Part shown: piece after piece, positions 45,339-55,600 of the stretch
Layout of the letters: each line of letters opens with the position of its first letter
How positions within the stretch are numbered: the stretch's first letter is position 1
Origin: an uncultured Lachnospiraceae bacterium
GTDB taxonomy: Bacteria > Bacillota > Clostridia > Lachnospirales > Lachnospiraceae
NCBI GenBank assembly: GCA_910585965.1
Contig: CAJUHH010000010.1
Location: forward strand, 1-64,000
Length of the DNA stretch: 64,000 bases
Direction: 5' to 3'
Made by a program: the position numbers and the translations under genes
The notes under the pieces: model-generated
Seen by the model: only the letters and a program-made list of their open reading frames with translations
Told to the model about the DNA's origin: nothing
Databases searched by the model: none

Positions 45339-47325
45339 CGCTTTGCCCTCCTAAATATTGTTCTATGAATTCCTCTTCCGTCAGGATTGGTATCTGCAAT
45401 TCCCTTGCTTTTTTGTTCTTGGACGAGGAAGAGGTATTATCGTTATTGATCAGGCATACCGTTTTCGAAGTAACGCTTCCCGTTACTTTCCCGCCTCTTT
45501 TCTCGATCGCTTCCTTCAATTCCTTCCTGTTTTCATAATGGTTCAGGCTGCCCGTCACGACAAACGCCATGCCGGACAGAGTCTGCATGCTTTCATCGAT
45601 TTCTTCTTTCTCGATTTCCACTTCTTTCAGCAGATTCTCCCACCGTCTCCTGTTCTCCTCTTTCTGGAAATATTCGTAAAACCCGGTGGCAATCACTCCC
45701 CCCACCCCGTCTATTCCGCTCAAATCCTCCACATCCGCCGCCAGCATATCCTCCCAATCGTCGTGATAATGCCTGCAGATCATTTTCGCATTGGCCAGCC
45801 CGATATTGGCGATGCCCAGGCTGAAAATAAGCCTTGGCAGCGTCGTCCTCCTCGCCGCCTCCACGCTGTTTATCAGGTTTTGGTATGACTTCTCCCCAAA
45901 ACCTTCCATTTCTGTAATTTCCTCCTGGAATCGATCCAGATGAAAAATATCAGCAAATTCATGGATATACCCTCTGCCGATAAACTTTTCCAGCGTCGCC
46001 TCCGACAGCCCTTCGATATTCATCGCATCCCGGCTGACAAAAAGGGTAAACGATTTGATTTTCTTCGCTTCGCATTCTTCATTCGTGCAGTAGAGCGACT
46101 GGACATCATTGACCTGGCTCACCTTCGTTCTGCCATGGCATACCGGACACTCTTCCGGTATTTCCACCGTATCGCTGCCGGTCAGGTTTTCCGCTATCTG
46201 AGGGATAATCATATTTGCTTTATATACCGTGATCCGATCCCCGATTCCCAGTTTCAGGCTCTTCAAAATACTGATATTATGCACGGAAGCGCGGCTGACC
46301 GTCGTCCCCTCCAGCTCCACCGGCTCAAAAACAGCTATCGGGTTGATCAGCCCCGTCCGGCTTGGACTCCATTCAATCTCCTTCAGCACCGTTTCCTTCA
46401 CTTCGTCCGCCCATTTAAAAGCAATGGAATCCCTTGGAAATTTAGCAGTCGCCCCAAGTGACTGTCCATAAGCGATATCGTCATAAACAAGGACAAGGCC
46501 GTCCGACGGCACATCGTAGCTTTCGATTTTTTTTTCAAATTCCCCCACGGCCTCCCCGATGCTGGCACTGTCCACCACCCGATACTCCACCGTTTCAAAT
46601 CCCAGCTTCTGTAAAAAAAGGAACTGCTCTTCCCTGGAATTATGAAAGTCCACGCCTTCCGCTTTCACCAGGGAAAAAGCAAAAAACTTCACGTTCCTTC
46701 CCGCCGTCACCTCGTTATTCAGCTGTCTGACCGACCCGCTGCAAAGATTCCTGGGGTTTTTATATTTCGCATCGATGTCCTCGATCCGTCTGTTAATTTC
46801 CTCAAAATCCGAATAAGTAATGACCGCTTCGCCCCGAAGCACCAGTTCGCCGGCATAAGAAATAGAAACCGGAAGATTCTGGAACACTTTCGCATTGTTC
46901 GTCACGACTTCCCCGACTTCCCCGTTTCCCCTTGTAACCGCCTTTTCCATTTTTCCATCCCGGTAAGTCAGCACTACCGTAAGGCCGTCCAATTTCCACG
47001 ACAGCAGCGCTTTCTGCTCCCCGAGCCACTCTGCCAGCTCTTCCCTGCTCTTCGTCTTTCCAAGCGAAAGCATCGGCCGTTCGTGGCGCTCTTTCGGAAG
47101 CTCATCCACCGCTTCATAGCCTACATGGAGCGTAGGGCTGTTGGACAGGACGATCCCCGTTTCCTTTTCCAAAGCTTCCAGTTCGTCGTAAAGCCTGTCA
47201 TACTCATAATTGCTCATCAGCTCCCTGTCCTGCGCATAATATGCCAGAGAAGCCTTGTTTAAAAGCTGCGTCAGTTCCCTGATCCGCTCTGTTTTTTTAT
47301 CCTGTCGGCAATTTTCAATTTTCAT
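45328..47325 (-). CDS. ligA: NAD-dependent DNA ligase
   Basis: A 665-residue ligase. Ia domain (SLAYYAQDRELMSNYEYDRLYDEL region), adenylation site KLDGLTVVLTYRDG (AMP lysine near residue 113), PRNLCSGSVRQL, then OB fold, Cys4 zinc finger (CPVCHGRTK...CTNEEC, about residues 395-418), helix-hairpin-helix repeats and a C-terminal BRCT domain (GMAFVVTGSLNHYENRKEL). Seals nicks in replication and repair. Overlaps metA downstream and the pseudouridine synthase gene upstream, each by 11 bp: a tight rluB-ligA-metA operon. Confidence 0.97.
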   Translation of the reverse strand: MKIENCRQDKKTERIRELTQLLNKASLAYYAQDRELMSNYEYDRLYDELEALEKETGIVLSNSPTLHVGYEAVDELPKERHERPMLSLGKTKSREELAEWLGEQKALLSWKLDGLTVVLTYRDGKMEKAVTRGNGEVGEVVTNNAKVFQNLPVSISYAGELVLRGEAVITYSDFEEINRRIEDIDAKYKNPRNLCSGSVRQLNNEVTAGRNVKFFAFSLVKAEGVDFHNSREEQFLFLQKLGFETVEYRVVDSASIGEAVGEFEKKIESYDVPSDGLVLVYDDIAYGQSLGATAKFPRDSIAFKWADEVKETVLKEIEWSPSRTGLINPIAVFEPVELEGTTVSRASVHNISILKSLKLGIGDRITVYKANMIIPQIAENLTGSDTVEIPEECPVCHGRTKVSQVNDVQSLYCTNEECEAKKIKSFTLFVSRDAMNIEGLSEATLEKFIGRGYIHEFADIFHLDRFQEEITEMEGFGEKSYQNLINSVEAARRTTLPRLIFSLGIANIGLANAKMICRHYHDDWEDMLAADVEDLSGIDGVGGVIATGFYEYFQKEENRRRWENLLKEVEIEKEEIDESMQTLSGMAFVVTGSLNHYENRKELKEAIEKRGGKVTGSVTSKTVCLINNDNTSSSSKNKKARELQIPILTEEEFIEQYLGGQSDAD

Positions 47326-48022
47326 ACAGCCCCCTCAGCTCATCGCCCTCCAGCACGCGGTACTGGCCGGGTTTCAAATCTCCCAAAGTAACGTTTAATA
47401 CCCTAGTCCGCTTCAATGCCCTGACTCTGTAGCCAAAGCTTTCTGTCATCCGGCGCACCTGCCTGTTCAGCCCCTGTGTCAGCACCATGCTGAAGGAATA
47501 TCTTCCCGTCCGCCTCACTTTGCATTTTCTGGTCATCACATCCAGATCCTCCAGATATACCCCTGATGCCATACCCTGCAAAAAAGAGTCCGTCACTACC
47601 TTATCGACCCTTACCTGGTACTCTTTTTCATGGCAGTTCGCCCCCCGCATCATCCGCTCGATCAGATCTCCGTCGTTCGTCATAATCAAAAGGCCTTCGG
47701 AATCTTTATCCAACCGGCCGGCATAAGTCAGCCTGACCGGATAATCCAGCTCGTCGCATATTTTCCGTTCCGCATGTCTGTCCTTCTCCGTACAAGTAAC
47801 GCCGACCGGCTTATAATAAGCAAGCACTACTTTTTCATTCTTTCCCAAAACAGGTTTCTTATTAACTATAATTTTTTCCTGCCCGCTTATCTGCATTCCC
47901 ATTGTCGCGGTCTCTCCGTCCACCGTCACTTTCCCCGCCTCGATCAGCCGGTCCGCTTCCCTTCTGGAACAGACGCCGCAGGCGGCCAGATATTTATTCA
48001 AGCGTTCTTTTTTTTCTTCCAT
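47315..48022 (-). CDS. RsuA/RluB-family pseudouridine synthase
   Basis: A 235-residue rRNA pseudouridine synthase. The S4 domain is at the N-terminus (RLNKYLAACGVCSRREADRLI). The catalytic motif is YAGRLDKDSEGLLIMTNDG (catalytic Asp near residue 105), followed by the KEYQVRV and GLNRQVRRM motifs. It modifies a uridine in 16S or 23S rRNA; the exact site cannot be read from sequence. ACGGAGAG precedes the start. First intact gene of the rluB-ligA-metA operon, overlapping the broken acyltransferase by 29 bp. Confidence 0.94.
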   Translation of the reverse strand: MEEKKERLNKYLAACGVCSRREADRLIEAGKVTVDGETATMGMQISGQEKIIVNKKPVLGKNEKVVLAYYKPVGVTCTEKDRHAERKICDELDYPVRLTYAGRLDKDSEGLLIMTNDGDLIERMMRGANCHEKEYQVRVDKVVTDSFLQGMASGVYLEDLDVMTRKCKVRRTGRYSFSMVLTQGLNRQVRRMTESFGYRVRALKRTRVLNVTLGDLKPGQYRVLEGDELRGLYEN

Positions 48023-48781
48023 ATGAATTCTCTCCGTTCAAAACTTTCTTAATAAAGTAAAATAAATTATGTGTCAAAAGCCAAGCCGCCGCCGTTGCCG
48101 CGACAGTCAGCAAAAACAAGGGCGTTGCAGTCATTTCCTTATGCATCAGCCGGAGCCACAGAAAAGACAAAGCATCTATCAAAAGCGGATGCGCATAATA
48201 AGTGAACTCCGCTAATTTTGCACATTTATCGGAAAAATCCTGATAAGCCGGCATCGGATTCCTCAGCAGAATGAGCATTACCGCTGCACCTGTCATCAGA
48301 TATAACCCTTTCTTGCTGACAGCTTTTCCCATCTGCTTCTCTATTTTATATACCAAATAACCGCTTGCAAAAAAAGGGAGTCCCATAAACAGCACGCGCC
48401 TGGCCAGGCCAAACTGGGGTAACTAAAAGGAACCAACAGCCTTTTTCCTCCCAGCTGAAACAGCAGCGTAGTAAAACAAACAGCAAACAAAAGCGCCGGA
48501 AAGAACCAAAAATGCTCATAAGTCCCTGTCACTAAAAAACGGTATGCACAACTGGCCAAAAATGGCTTTTTCCCGCTTTCCAGTTTTTGAATGTAAAAAT
48601 ATCCCGCCGCCGCAAAGAAGAACGGCACTGCTATCCGTGGGACAATATCGCTGAATATGTAACCTGCTTCATAGTTAAAATCCGACAGGGGATGCGTATG
48701 GATTCCTACAACGAGAACCGCGCATACATACCGAAAGATATCTATGGAACAATTCCGCACCTTTCGTTTCTCTTTTATCAT
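47994..48781 (-). pseudogene. Broken acyltransferase-3 family membrane protein
   Basis: The N-terminal part (48781 to ~48420) reads as an acyltransferase-3 protein: RNCSIDIFRYVCAVLVVGIHTHPL with the family's catalytic His, then IVPRIAVPFFFAAAGYF. It then goes out of frame near 48420. The C-terminal part (to 47994) continues in another frame from GLPFFASGYLVYKIEKQ with four more helices. Together they give ~260 residues against ~340 usual, so a stretch of helices is missing as well as the frame. GGAGGGAGAAGGGGGT precedes ATG 48781. I read it as a deletion-plus-frameshift pseudogene; a sequencing error alone would not explain the missing segment. Confidence 0.75.
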
Positions 48782-48879
48782 TGTACCCCCTTCTCCCTCC
48801 GATTTCCACTCTTTTTCACCGCCAGGCAAAATACCAGCCCTCAGGAATACAAGAAAAGCTTTCCGAAGCTGGATACCTC

Positions 48880-48908
48880 GAAAAGCCTTTATTTTCTGTA
48901 GGTAAAGC
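48880..48908. repeat. 29-bp direct repeat, copy 1, flanking the VapBC module
   Basis: GAAAAGCCTTTATTTTCTGT followed by AGGTAAAGC, identical to 49716-49744. It lies upstream of the broken acyltransferase. Confidence 0.95.
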
Positions 48909-48964
48909 AATCAATCCCAAGTCGTCCTATAAGATCGTTTTATAGATATAATCACAAATTCAGC

Positions 48965-49345
48965 TTACCATAAAACCTTGACATTATACAGCGGTATTGT
49001 TCCATCTTTTGTAATAATTACCATGTTTTCTGCAATAGCCTGTGAAATAATCAATCGGTCAAATGGGTCTCCATGAATCATGGGAAGCCGGCCGATTTCA
49101 TCAAGGTGAAATGGTTTTATAGAAAGGATATCGAATTGCTCTTTTTCACAAGTCTTCGCAATCTGAGAAATTGAACTTTTAATTTCCAGTTTTCCAATAC
49201 TTGACTTGATCGCAATTTCCCACATGGAAACAATGCTTACACTTATTTTTTCATCACTATGATAAATTATGTCCGATGCCTTTTGGGAAAGTTTTTCACT
49301 ATCATATAAAAAATATAGCAAAGCATTTGTGTCTAATAGATACAT
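48965..49345 (-). CDS. vapC: VapC-like PIN-domain toxin
   Basis: A 126-residue PIN nuclease. The acidic metal ligands are in place: LLDTNALLYF (Asp5), SMWEIAIKS (Glu43), HGDPFDRLIISQA (Asp ~93/96) and the later ITKDGTIPLY. VapC toxins cut tRNA or rRNA. Its start overlaps the antitoxin stop by one base (49345), the usual TA coupling. The module lies between 29-bp direct repeats. Confidence 0.93.
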   Translation of the reverse strand: MYLLDTNALLYFLYDSEKLSQKASDIIYHSDEKISVSIVSMWEIAIKSSIGKLEIKSSISQIAKTCEKEQFDILSIKPFHLDEIGRLPMIHGDPFDRLIISQAIAENMVIITKDGTIPLYNVKVLW

Positions 49346-49590
49346 TATACATACTCCTTAAAACATTCTGGTGTTTTATCAAAATCCTCTGCCATAGAAA
49401 TAAATTCATCTGCTAGTGGATTTACCGACCTGTGAAATGTAATACCATCGGTAATACCATCGCTTATGGAGTGCTTTGTCTGTTCCTTTTTCGATGCATA
49501 TTTCAGAAATCTCATAAATTCAATTACCTGCTCTATCATATCTTCGGGAAGGTCTTTCGCTTCTCTAACTAAGGTATCATACGCCATAAA
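49345..49590 (-). CDS. vapB: VapB-like antitoxin (DUF2281)
   Basis: An 81-residue antitoxin. N-terminal AYDTLVREAKDLPEDMIEQVIEFMRFLK is of DUF2281 type (given as residues ~2-30). The C-terminal half (SVNPLADEFISMAEDFDKTPECFKEYV region) should wrap the toxin. A short in-frame duplication SDGITDGITF comes from a tandem repeat of ggtaataccatc at ~49440-49465. GAAAGGATG lies before ATG 49590. The N-terminal half lacks an obvious ribbon-helix-helix or AbrB fold, so DNA binding is uncertain. Confidence 0.87.
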   Translation of the reverse strand, partial: FMAYDTLVREAKDLPEDMIEQVIEFMRFLKYASKKEQTKHSISDGITDGITFHRSVNPLADEFISMAEDFDKTPECFKEYV

Positions 49591-49715
49591 AACACATCCT
49601 TTCAACCATATCTGTTATGGGCTTCAAAAATTATATACAAAATATGCTTTCTACATCTTATAATTCTATACAGCTATCTAATAAAAATAAAGACATTTCA
49701 AAGAGTGATTTCCTT

Positions 49716-49744
49716 GAAAAGCCTTTATTTTCTGTAGGTAAAGC
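49716..49744. repeat. 29-bp direct repeat, copy 2, abutting tRNA-Thr
   Basis: Identical to 48880-48908. Its last two bases are the 3' end of the minus-strand tRNA-Thr, so the repeat is essentially the immediate 3' flank of the tRNA gene, an arrangement like integrase attachment sites. Confidence 0.93.
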
Positions 49745-49814
49745 TGCTAACCAGAATCGAACTGGTGACCTCAACACTACCAATGTTGCGCACTACCGAC
49801 TGTGCTATAGCAGC
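49743..49814 (-). tRNA. tRNA-Thr (anticodon GGT)
   Basis: A 72-nt cloverleaf on the minus strand. The acceptor GCTGCTA pairs with TAGCAGC; D-arm GCACAGTCGGTAGTGC; anticodon stem CAACA/TGTTG around TTGGTAG with anticodon GGT (Thr ACC/ACU); T-arm ACCAGTTCGATTCTGGT. The base after the acceptor is T on the minus strand; CCA is not encoded. Confidence 0.95.
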
Positions 49815-49870
49815 TTATGCCCGGCTTTGCCAACGTTCCTCATTTATACGCTGCCGGACTACCGAAAAAT

Positions 49871-49900
49871 ATTGTATCATACATGAATTTGCTTTGTCAA
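49871..49900 (-). promoter_or_regulatory. Promoter of tRNA-Thr
   Basis: Minus strand TTGACA (49895-49900), 18-bp spacer, TACAAT (49871-49876), about 56 bp upstream of the mature tRNA. Confidence 0.72.
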
Positions 49901-49910
49901 CGCATAAATG

Positions 49911-49957
49911 AAAAAAGGTATTTTCCGGCAGGCTGCCCGCCATCCAATACCTTTTTT
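49911..49957 (-). terminator. Intrinsic terminator of the chemoreceptor gene
   Basis: AAAAAAGGTATT pairs with AATACCTTTTTT around a GC-rich loop, 50 bp after the MCP stop. Confidence 0.85.
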
Positions 49958-50006
49958 CCGCATTCGTGTATTGTAAATAAGCACTCAAAAGAAACCCAAA
50001 CCGTTT

Positions 50007-51695
50007 TTAAGCTTTCAGCTTAAACTGCCCGACTAAATCTTCCAGACTCGCCGACTGCGCGGAAAGCTCTTCGCTTGTCGCCGAAGTTTCCTCAGCAGCC
50101 GCTGAATTGTTCTGGATAACTTCTGCAATCTGCTCTACGCCGAGTTCCAGCTGTTTCATAGCATCTGCCTCTGAAACGGACAGATCGCTGATCTCTTTTG
50201 TCGAAACGGCCAGCATCTTAATGCCTCCAATTACAGATTCGATTGCTGCCGTAGTCTTTGTCGTAATTTCATTGCCATGTTCGATTTCATGAATGGAATT
50301 CTCAATCAGCTTCTTCGTATTGATCGCCGAAGTCGCGCTGTCTGCCGCCAGTTTTCCAATCTGGTCCGCCACAACAGCAAAGCCTTTGCCCGCTTCCCCT
50401 GCCCTGGCAGCTTCAATGGAAGCATTCAGTGACAGTAGATTCGTCTGGGAAGCGATATCCTCGATCGCCGCGATAATATTGGCAATCTCTTTGGACGTAT
50501 TGTTGATGCGTTCCATCGCATGGTTCAGTTCTATGATATCCTCGTTGCTCCGTTCCGCCTCATGCTCGAATTCCTGCGCACTGATATAGGATTTGTTTGC
50601 CTTCTCCGAAGTATTCACCACGTTTTCCGTAATGTTCTGGATCGTCGCTGTCAGTTCTTCTACCGAACCCGCCTGGTCCGTAGCCCCTTCTGCCAGCGCC
50701 TGCGCGCTCTCTGCCATCTGGGCAGCGCCCAGCGCCACTTGTTCGGACGCTTCATTAATCTGCTTTAATGAATGGCTCAAAGACGCTATAATTTTTTCCA
50801 GGGATACTTCTAACTCCTTAAAGTCGCCTTTAAAATCCACATCTGTATAAATATCAAAGTTTCCATTGGCCACTTCTCCCAGTCCTCTGGACAATTCCCG
50901 GATATAGAGCTTAAGCATTTCAGCGGCTTCCTGGAAAGATTCCGTCATTTCGCCGATCTCATCCGGATACATCTTCTCAATCTCAATATTGAGATTTCCT
51001 TTCGCAAGCTCCGCAGATGCATCCTTCACCCTGATAATAGGATCGGAAAACAGCTTCGACACAAAAGCCGCAAGCCGCATAGAAATAAATACTGCAACTG
51101 CAATAATAACAGCCATGGCACCCATCAATATGTAACTCTGAATTGTCAGGCTGTTGGATACTTCATAGCCCATTTCCACATTCAGGTCGATCAAACCCTC
51201 TACGGCATTGGTCAGCTTTTTCAACGTAGGCTTTCCCTCAGCCATCAATAAATCATAGGCTTCCTCATCCTGGTTATTTAATGCATATTCCTTCACCCGA
51301 TTAAAGACATCCCTGTACTCAGGCAATGTTTCTTTTATAATATCGATATATTCCGCTTCCTCCGGCGAATTGCAGTGCATGATCATCGTTGTTGCCGCCT
51401 CATTCGTCAATTCTTGTATCTGAGCTAATTCTGCTTCCGATTCCTTCATCTCAGCCTCATCATGAACCAATATCAATTCCCTGACAATCGAAGGCTCCTT
51501 ATTCAGATAGGTACTGAATATCCCGATCTCTCCCTGTGAAAAACCATTGGTGACTAAAGCATTGCTGTAAGCAATGTCGCTGCGTAATATCATCCCCATT
51601 CCAGCAACCCCTGAAATACTGGCTATGATAACAACTAAAGTAAAGCAAAACTTCAGCTTTTCTCCAACCTTCATTCCTTTTATTTTATCTAACAT
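50007..51695 (-). CDS. Methyl-accepting chemotaxis protein
   Basis: About 562 residues. Membrane helix near residues 12-32, a four-helix-bundle-type sensor (~35-190), second helix (~190-212), HAMP linker (~215-270) and a cytoplasmic signalling domain. The signalling tip contains IEDIASQTNLLSLNASIEAARAGEAGKGFAVVADQIGKLA (given as residues ~420-460). The 4HB sensor usually senses small metabolites. No other chemotaxis genes are visible in the window; the orphan flagellin is 8 kb away. Start chosen for AGAGGAG before ATG 51695. Confidence 0.93.
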   Translation of the reverse strand: MLDKIKGMKVGEKLKFCFTLVVIIASISGVAGMGMILRSDIAYSNALVTNGFSQGEIGIFSTYLNKEPSIVRELILVHDEAEMKESEAELAQIQELTNEAATTMIMHCNSPEEAEYIDIIKETLPEYRDVFNRVKEYALNNQDEEAYDLLMAEGKPTLKKLTNAVEGLIDLNVEMGYEVSNSLTIQSYILMGAMAVIIAVAVFISMRLAAFVSKLFSDPIIRVKDASAELAKGNLNIEIEKMYPDEIGEMTESFQEAAEMLKLYIRELSRGLGEVANGNFDIYTDVDFKGDFKELEVSLEKIIASLSHSLKQINEASEQVALGAAQMAESAQALAEGATDQAGSVEELTATIQNITENVVNTSEKANKSYISAQEFEHEAERSNEDIIELNHAMERINNTSKEIANIIAAIEDIASQTNLLSLNASIEAARAGEAGKGFAVVADQIGKLAADSATSAINTKKLIENSIHEIEHGNEITTKTTAAIESVIGGIKMLAVSTKEISDLSVSEADAMKQLELGVEQIAEVIQNNSAAAEETSATSEELSAQSASLEDLVGQFKLKA

Positions 51696-51987
51696 AACTT
51701 CTCCTCTCTGCACCCTTCTCATACAATCCTGATTCTGTCGCCATCGGCAGAATAAAGCATTGCCATTTTCTATTGTATACGCATACCCCTATATTTTTCT
51801 TCGAACAGCTTACCTACAACACCATATTCTTACGTCAAGGTTCTAATGTCCCACAATAACTATTTTTATATTTTTTATTTCTTATGAGCCATATTTTACT
51901 TTGCGATTATACCATTTTTCCCCAAAATATACAACCGAATTTCCAGCCTTTATCGAAAATAAATAAGGAAAATTTTTTCCTAAATAG
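51696..51987. other. AT-rich gap upstream of the chemoreceptor
   Basis: No gene, RNA or clear repeat is seen. The MCP promoter should be here, but no standard -35/-10 pair could be assigned with confidence. Confidence 0.5.
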
Positions 51988-52024
51988 AAAAAGAGGACAT
52001 TTTTCCATATATGCCCTCTTTTTC
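51988..52024 (-). terminator. Intrinsic terminator of the RND-TetR operon
   Basis: Minus strand AAAAAGAGGGCAT pairs with ATGTCCTCTTTTT around ATATGGAAAA, directly after the TetR stop. Confidence 0.85.
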
Positions 52025-52037
52025 GCTTCTTTTATTG

Positions 52038-52649
52038 TCATTCATGCAATGTCTTTAATAACCCCCGGCAAATCAAACGATGCATCTGAAGTTTGTTGCA
52101 GTCATCTTTCCCTTCTTCATTTAAAATATAAATAATATAGGTCAGCACACTGGACGCGATCTCCATGCTGATATAGCTGAAAGGCAGCTCCTTGCTGATC
52201 TCGCCGTTTGCCGTTCCTATTTCGATCATCCGCGCGATGACATCCCTCGGCATACAGACTTCCTGGTCTTTTTCTTTGATCTTATTTTGCAGTGCTTTTC
52301 CGATCGGCCCGTTATCGGATACAAGATGGATAAACTGAACAAAGCAATCTCTTTTTCTGATCTCAGCATCTATGCTGCATAGAATAAATTGCAGCGTTTT
52401 TTCGAAATCCTTCAGTTCTACTGCCTTATCCGCCATCTGCCGGCAAATCAGATCGATATGGTACAGCAGGGCGCTGCTTATGATCTCTTCCTTATTCCTG
52501 AAATACTCGTAAGCCGTTCCCTTTCCTATGCCGGCCCGCTCCGTGATATCCGAAACTTTAATCCCTTTCACGTCAATATTTTCAAAAATTAATTCTTCCA
52601 CCGCTTCATACAAAGCCTTTACCTTCGGAGACAGTGTTTTTTCCTTCAT
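52038..52649 (-). CDS. TetR-family transcriptional regulator
   Basis: A 203-residue TetR regulator. The helix-turn-helix is at residues ~25-50 (ISDITERAGIGKGTAYEYFRNKEEI region, with KGTAYEYF in the recognition helix). The C-terminal ligand-binding half is all helical. Its ATG overlaps the stop of the RND transporter gene (ATGA), so both come from the promoter at 57036-57064, whose operator it probably binds. Confidence 0.92.
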   Translation of the reverse strand: MKEKTLSPKVKALYEAVEELIFENIDVKGIKVSDITERAGIGKGTAYEYFRNKEEIISSALLYHIDLICRQMADKAVELKDFEKTLQFILCSIDAEIRKRDCFVQFIHLVSDNGPIGKALQNKIKEKDQEVCMPRDVIARMIEIGTANGEISKELPFSYISMEIASSVLTYIIYILNEEGKDDCNKLQMHRLICRGLLKTLHE

Positions 52650-55600
52650 TCCTCTTTCTCCTTTTTCTCCCGCATAAAGATGTCATAAATGCAGGGAACT
52701 ACGACTAATGTCAGCAAAGTACCATATACCAGGCCGCCGATCGTAACAACAGCCATAGGTCTTCCCATCTCAGAACCCATGTCATGGCCGAATACCATGG
52801 TGGAAAGAGCCAGTATCGTTGTCAGCGCCGTCATTAACACCGGGCGCAGCCTCGTACGGCCGGCCTCCAGAATTGCCTCCTTCTTCTCCATTCCCGCTTC
52901 CCTCAGCTGGTTAATATAATCCACCAGCACAATGCCGTTATTTACAATAATACCCGAAAGCATGACAAAACCGATCAGGGCGATGACGCTAACTTCGCTC
53001 CCGCTCAAATAAAGTCCGAAAAACCCGCCCGTAAACGCCAGCGGCACGGTAAACATAATGATAAAAGGCGAAAGCAGCGACTGGAACTGAGCCACCATAA
53101 TCAGATACATAAACAGCAATGCCAAAACCAGCATCAGCGATACCTGTTCCATCGCGTCGGTAATCATTTCATTTTCCCCGCTCATCACAAGGGTATACCC
53201 TTCCGGCATTTCATAAGCATCCAGTTTCTTTTGCAGTTCCTGGGATACCAGCCCGACATTATACCCGTCCGCTATGGCGGCGCTTACCCCTATGTAACGG
53301 TTCTGGTCCGCACGGTTCACCGAATCCGGCGACTGCTTCGTCTCAAAGTCCGCAATATCGGCAAGGGTTATTTTCTCTTTTGTGCCATCCTGTTTCTTTA
53401 CATCTATTTTGATCCGTTTGATCGTTTCCCTTGTCAACGCGATATCATTCGCATTTTTTACATAAACATCATAATCCCTTATTTCCGTTTCCAGGGTCGT
53501 CGCGCTGGAAGCATCGGCCAGCTTTGCCGATATCTGCTGGAAAATCTGCGCCACAGTCAGCCCATGCTCAATCGCTTTATCCCTGTCGATGATAATGCGC
53601 AGTTCCTCGGTAGAATTTTCCATTCCGTCCGACACTTCCGTCGTCCCTTCCGTATCCCGGACAATCTGGGCGATATCGGCCGCAATCGTCTGCAAAGTAT
53701 CGATCTCCCGTCCCCGCACCTGAATGGATATGCCGCTTCCTCCCAGGGCGCTCATATCCATGGAGGAAGTATTGATCACCAGTTCCGCCTCTTCGATATC
53801 CGCCGTCATCTCTTCGATTTTTTTCGCCAGCTCGTCCCCTGTCAGTTCCTTGTCTTCCCTTAAGGTGACGTAGATTTCCGTCGCGTTCTTTGCGCTGTTT
53901 CCTCCTCCTGTCAGAAGGGAAAGGCTCGACGTGCTCGCCATAGCTCCCACGTCTTCCACATCCTCCAGAGTCCGAATTCTTTCTATAATATCATCCGTCG
54001 TTCTTGCGGTTTCTTCCAGAGGCGTTCCATCCGGCATCGTCACGCTGATTGTCATCTGCGTGCTTTCCATATCGGGCATAAATGCCGTCCCCCTGGACAT
54101 AGCGGCAACCGCGCTGACTGCCAGCAGGACGAGAACGCCGGCCAGCACCAGCGGCTTAAACCTTAAAGAAACTTCCAGCGCCTTCCCATAGCCCCGGATC
54201 ACCGCCGTGAAGAATTTATTCTCTTTCTGTTCTTTTGTCTTTGTCAGCATCTTAGATGCCATAGCCGGAACTACCGTCAATGCTATCAAAAGGCTGGCCA
54301 GCAGGGAATAAGCGATTGTCAGGCCCATGTCCACGAAAAGCTGTCTGGTAATGCCCTCGGTAAAAACGATGGGCAAAAATACGCAGACGGTCGTCAGGGT
54401 AGAAGCCATAATCGCTCCTGCCACTTCCTTTGCGCCCTCTATCGATGCCTCCCGCATACTCTTTCCTTCGCTCCGCATACGGTATATATTTTCAATAACG
54501 ACAATCGAGTTATCCACCAGCATGCCTACGCCAAGGGCCAGCCCGGAAAGGGAGATGATATTCAGCGTGATCCCGCTGAAATACATGCATACCACCGCCG
54601 TCACCAGGCTGACAGGAATAGAGAACGCAATAACCAGCGTAGGCCGCAGGTCCTTTAAAAACAGAATCAATATCAATACCGCCAGCACCGCGCCGAAAAG
54701 CACGTTGCTGATCACGGAATCCACGACCATATCGATATAAATGCCCTGGTCCATAAGGATGATGATGGACAGGCTTTCATCTTCCATAGTCATCTCTTCA
54801 AACCTGTCCTTTAATTTATCGGACACATCGCCTGTGGAGTACCCTGTCTGCTTCTGTATTGTAAGAAGAACGCCCGGGCTTCCGTTGATATTGGTATAGA
54901 TTTCTTCAGAATTATTCGTCATAAACACGTCGGCCACGTCCGCAAGAGTGATTACGTCCACCCCCTCCATATCCGGGTTCATGATCGGCATCGCCGCCAG
55001 TTCCTCAATATCCTGCGTCTTATCACCCACGCGAACCAGGTAATCGATGCCTTTCTCCGTCACATAACCGCCCGGCATGGAAAAATTCTGCGCAGCAAGC
55101 AGGGATTTCACCGTATCCACTGTCAGGATATCGTTCATATCCGCGCTGGCATAAGCATCCTCTCTGGCATCTTCCAGCTGCTTCGCCCCGTCTTCCAGCT
55201 GCTCTTCCCCTTCCTTTAACTGATCCAGCGCATCCTGCAGCTGCTTGAATCCGTCATCGATCTGCTCCTGGCCGGTCTCCAGCTGCTTCTCTCCTGCCTC
55301 CAGCTGGGTTTCTGCCAGGTCCATCTGGAACTCCCCAAGGTCGATCTTCGACTGGGCGTTGGCCAGTTCCGTTGCCGCCTTCAGGTTTCCTTTATACAGT
55401 TCCTTTAATCCCGCGTTGACTTTCTCCAGATTCTCTTCGATCATGCCAAGGGGTTCTCTGATTTTCGCTTTTATTTCATCAAAATTAAAATTGAAGTTGG
55501 AAATATCGATGCCCGCTTCCTTAAGCTGGGACTCGATTTCCTCTTTAATCATTTCGATCTGCTTTTTTTGCAGCTCCAGTTCCATCTTCTCTGCTGCCAG

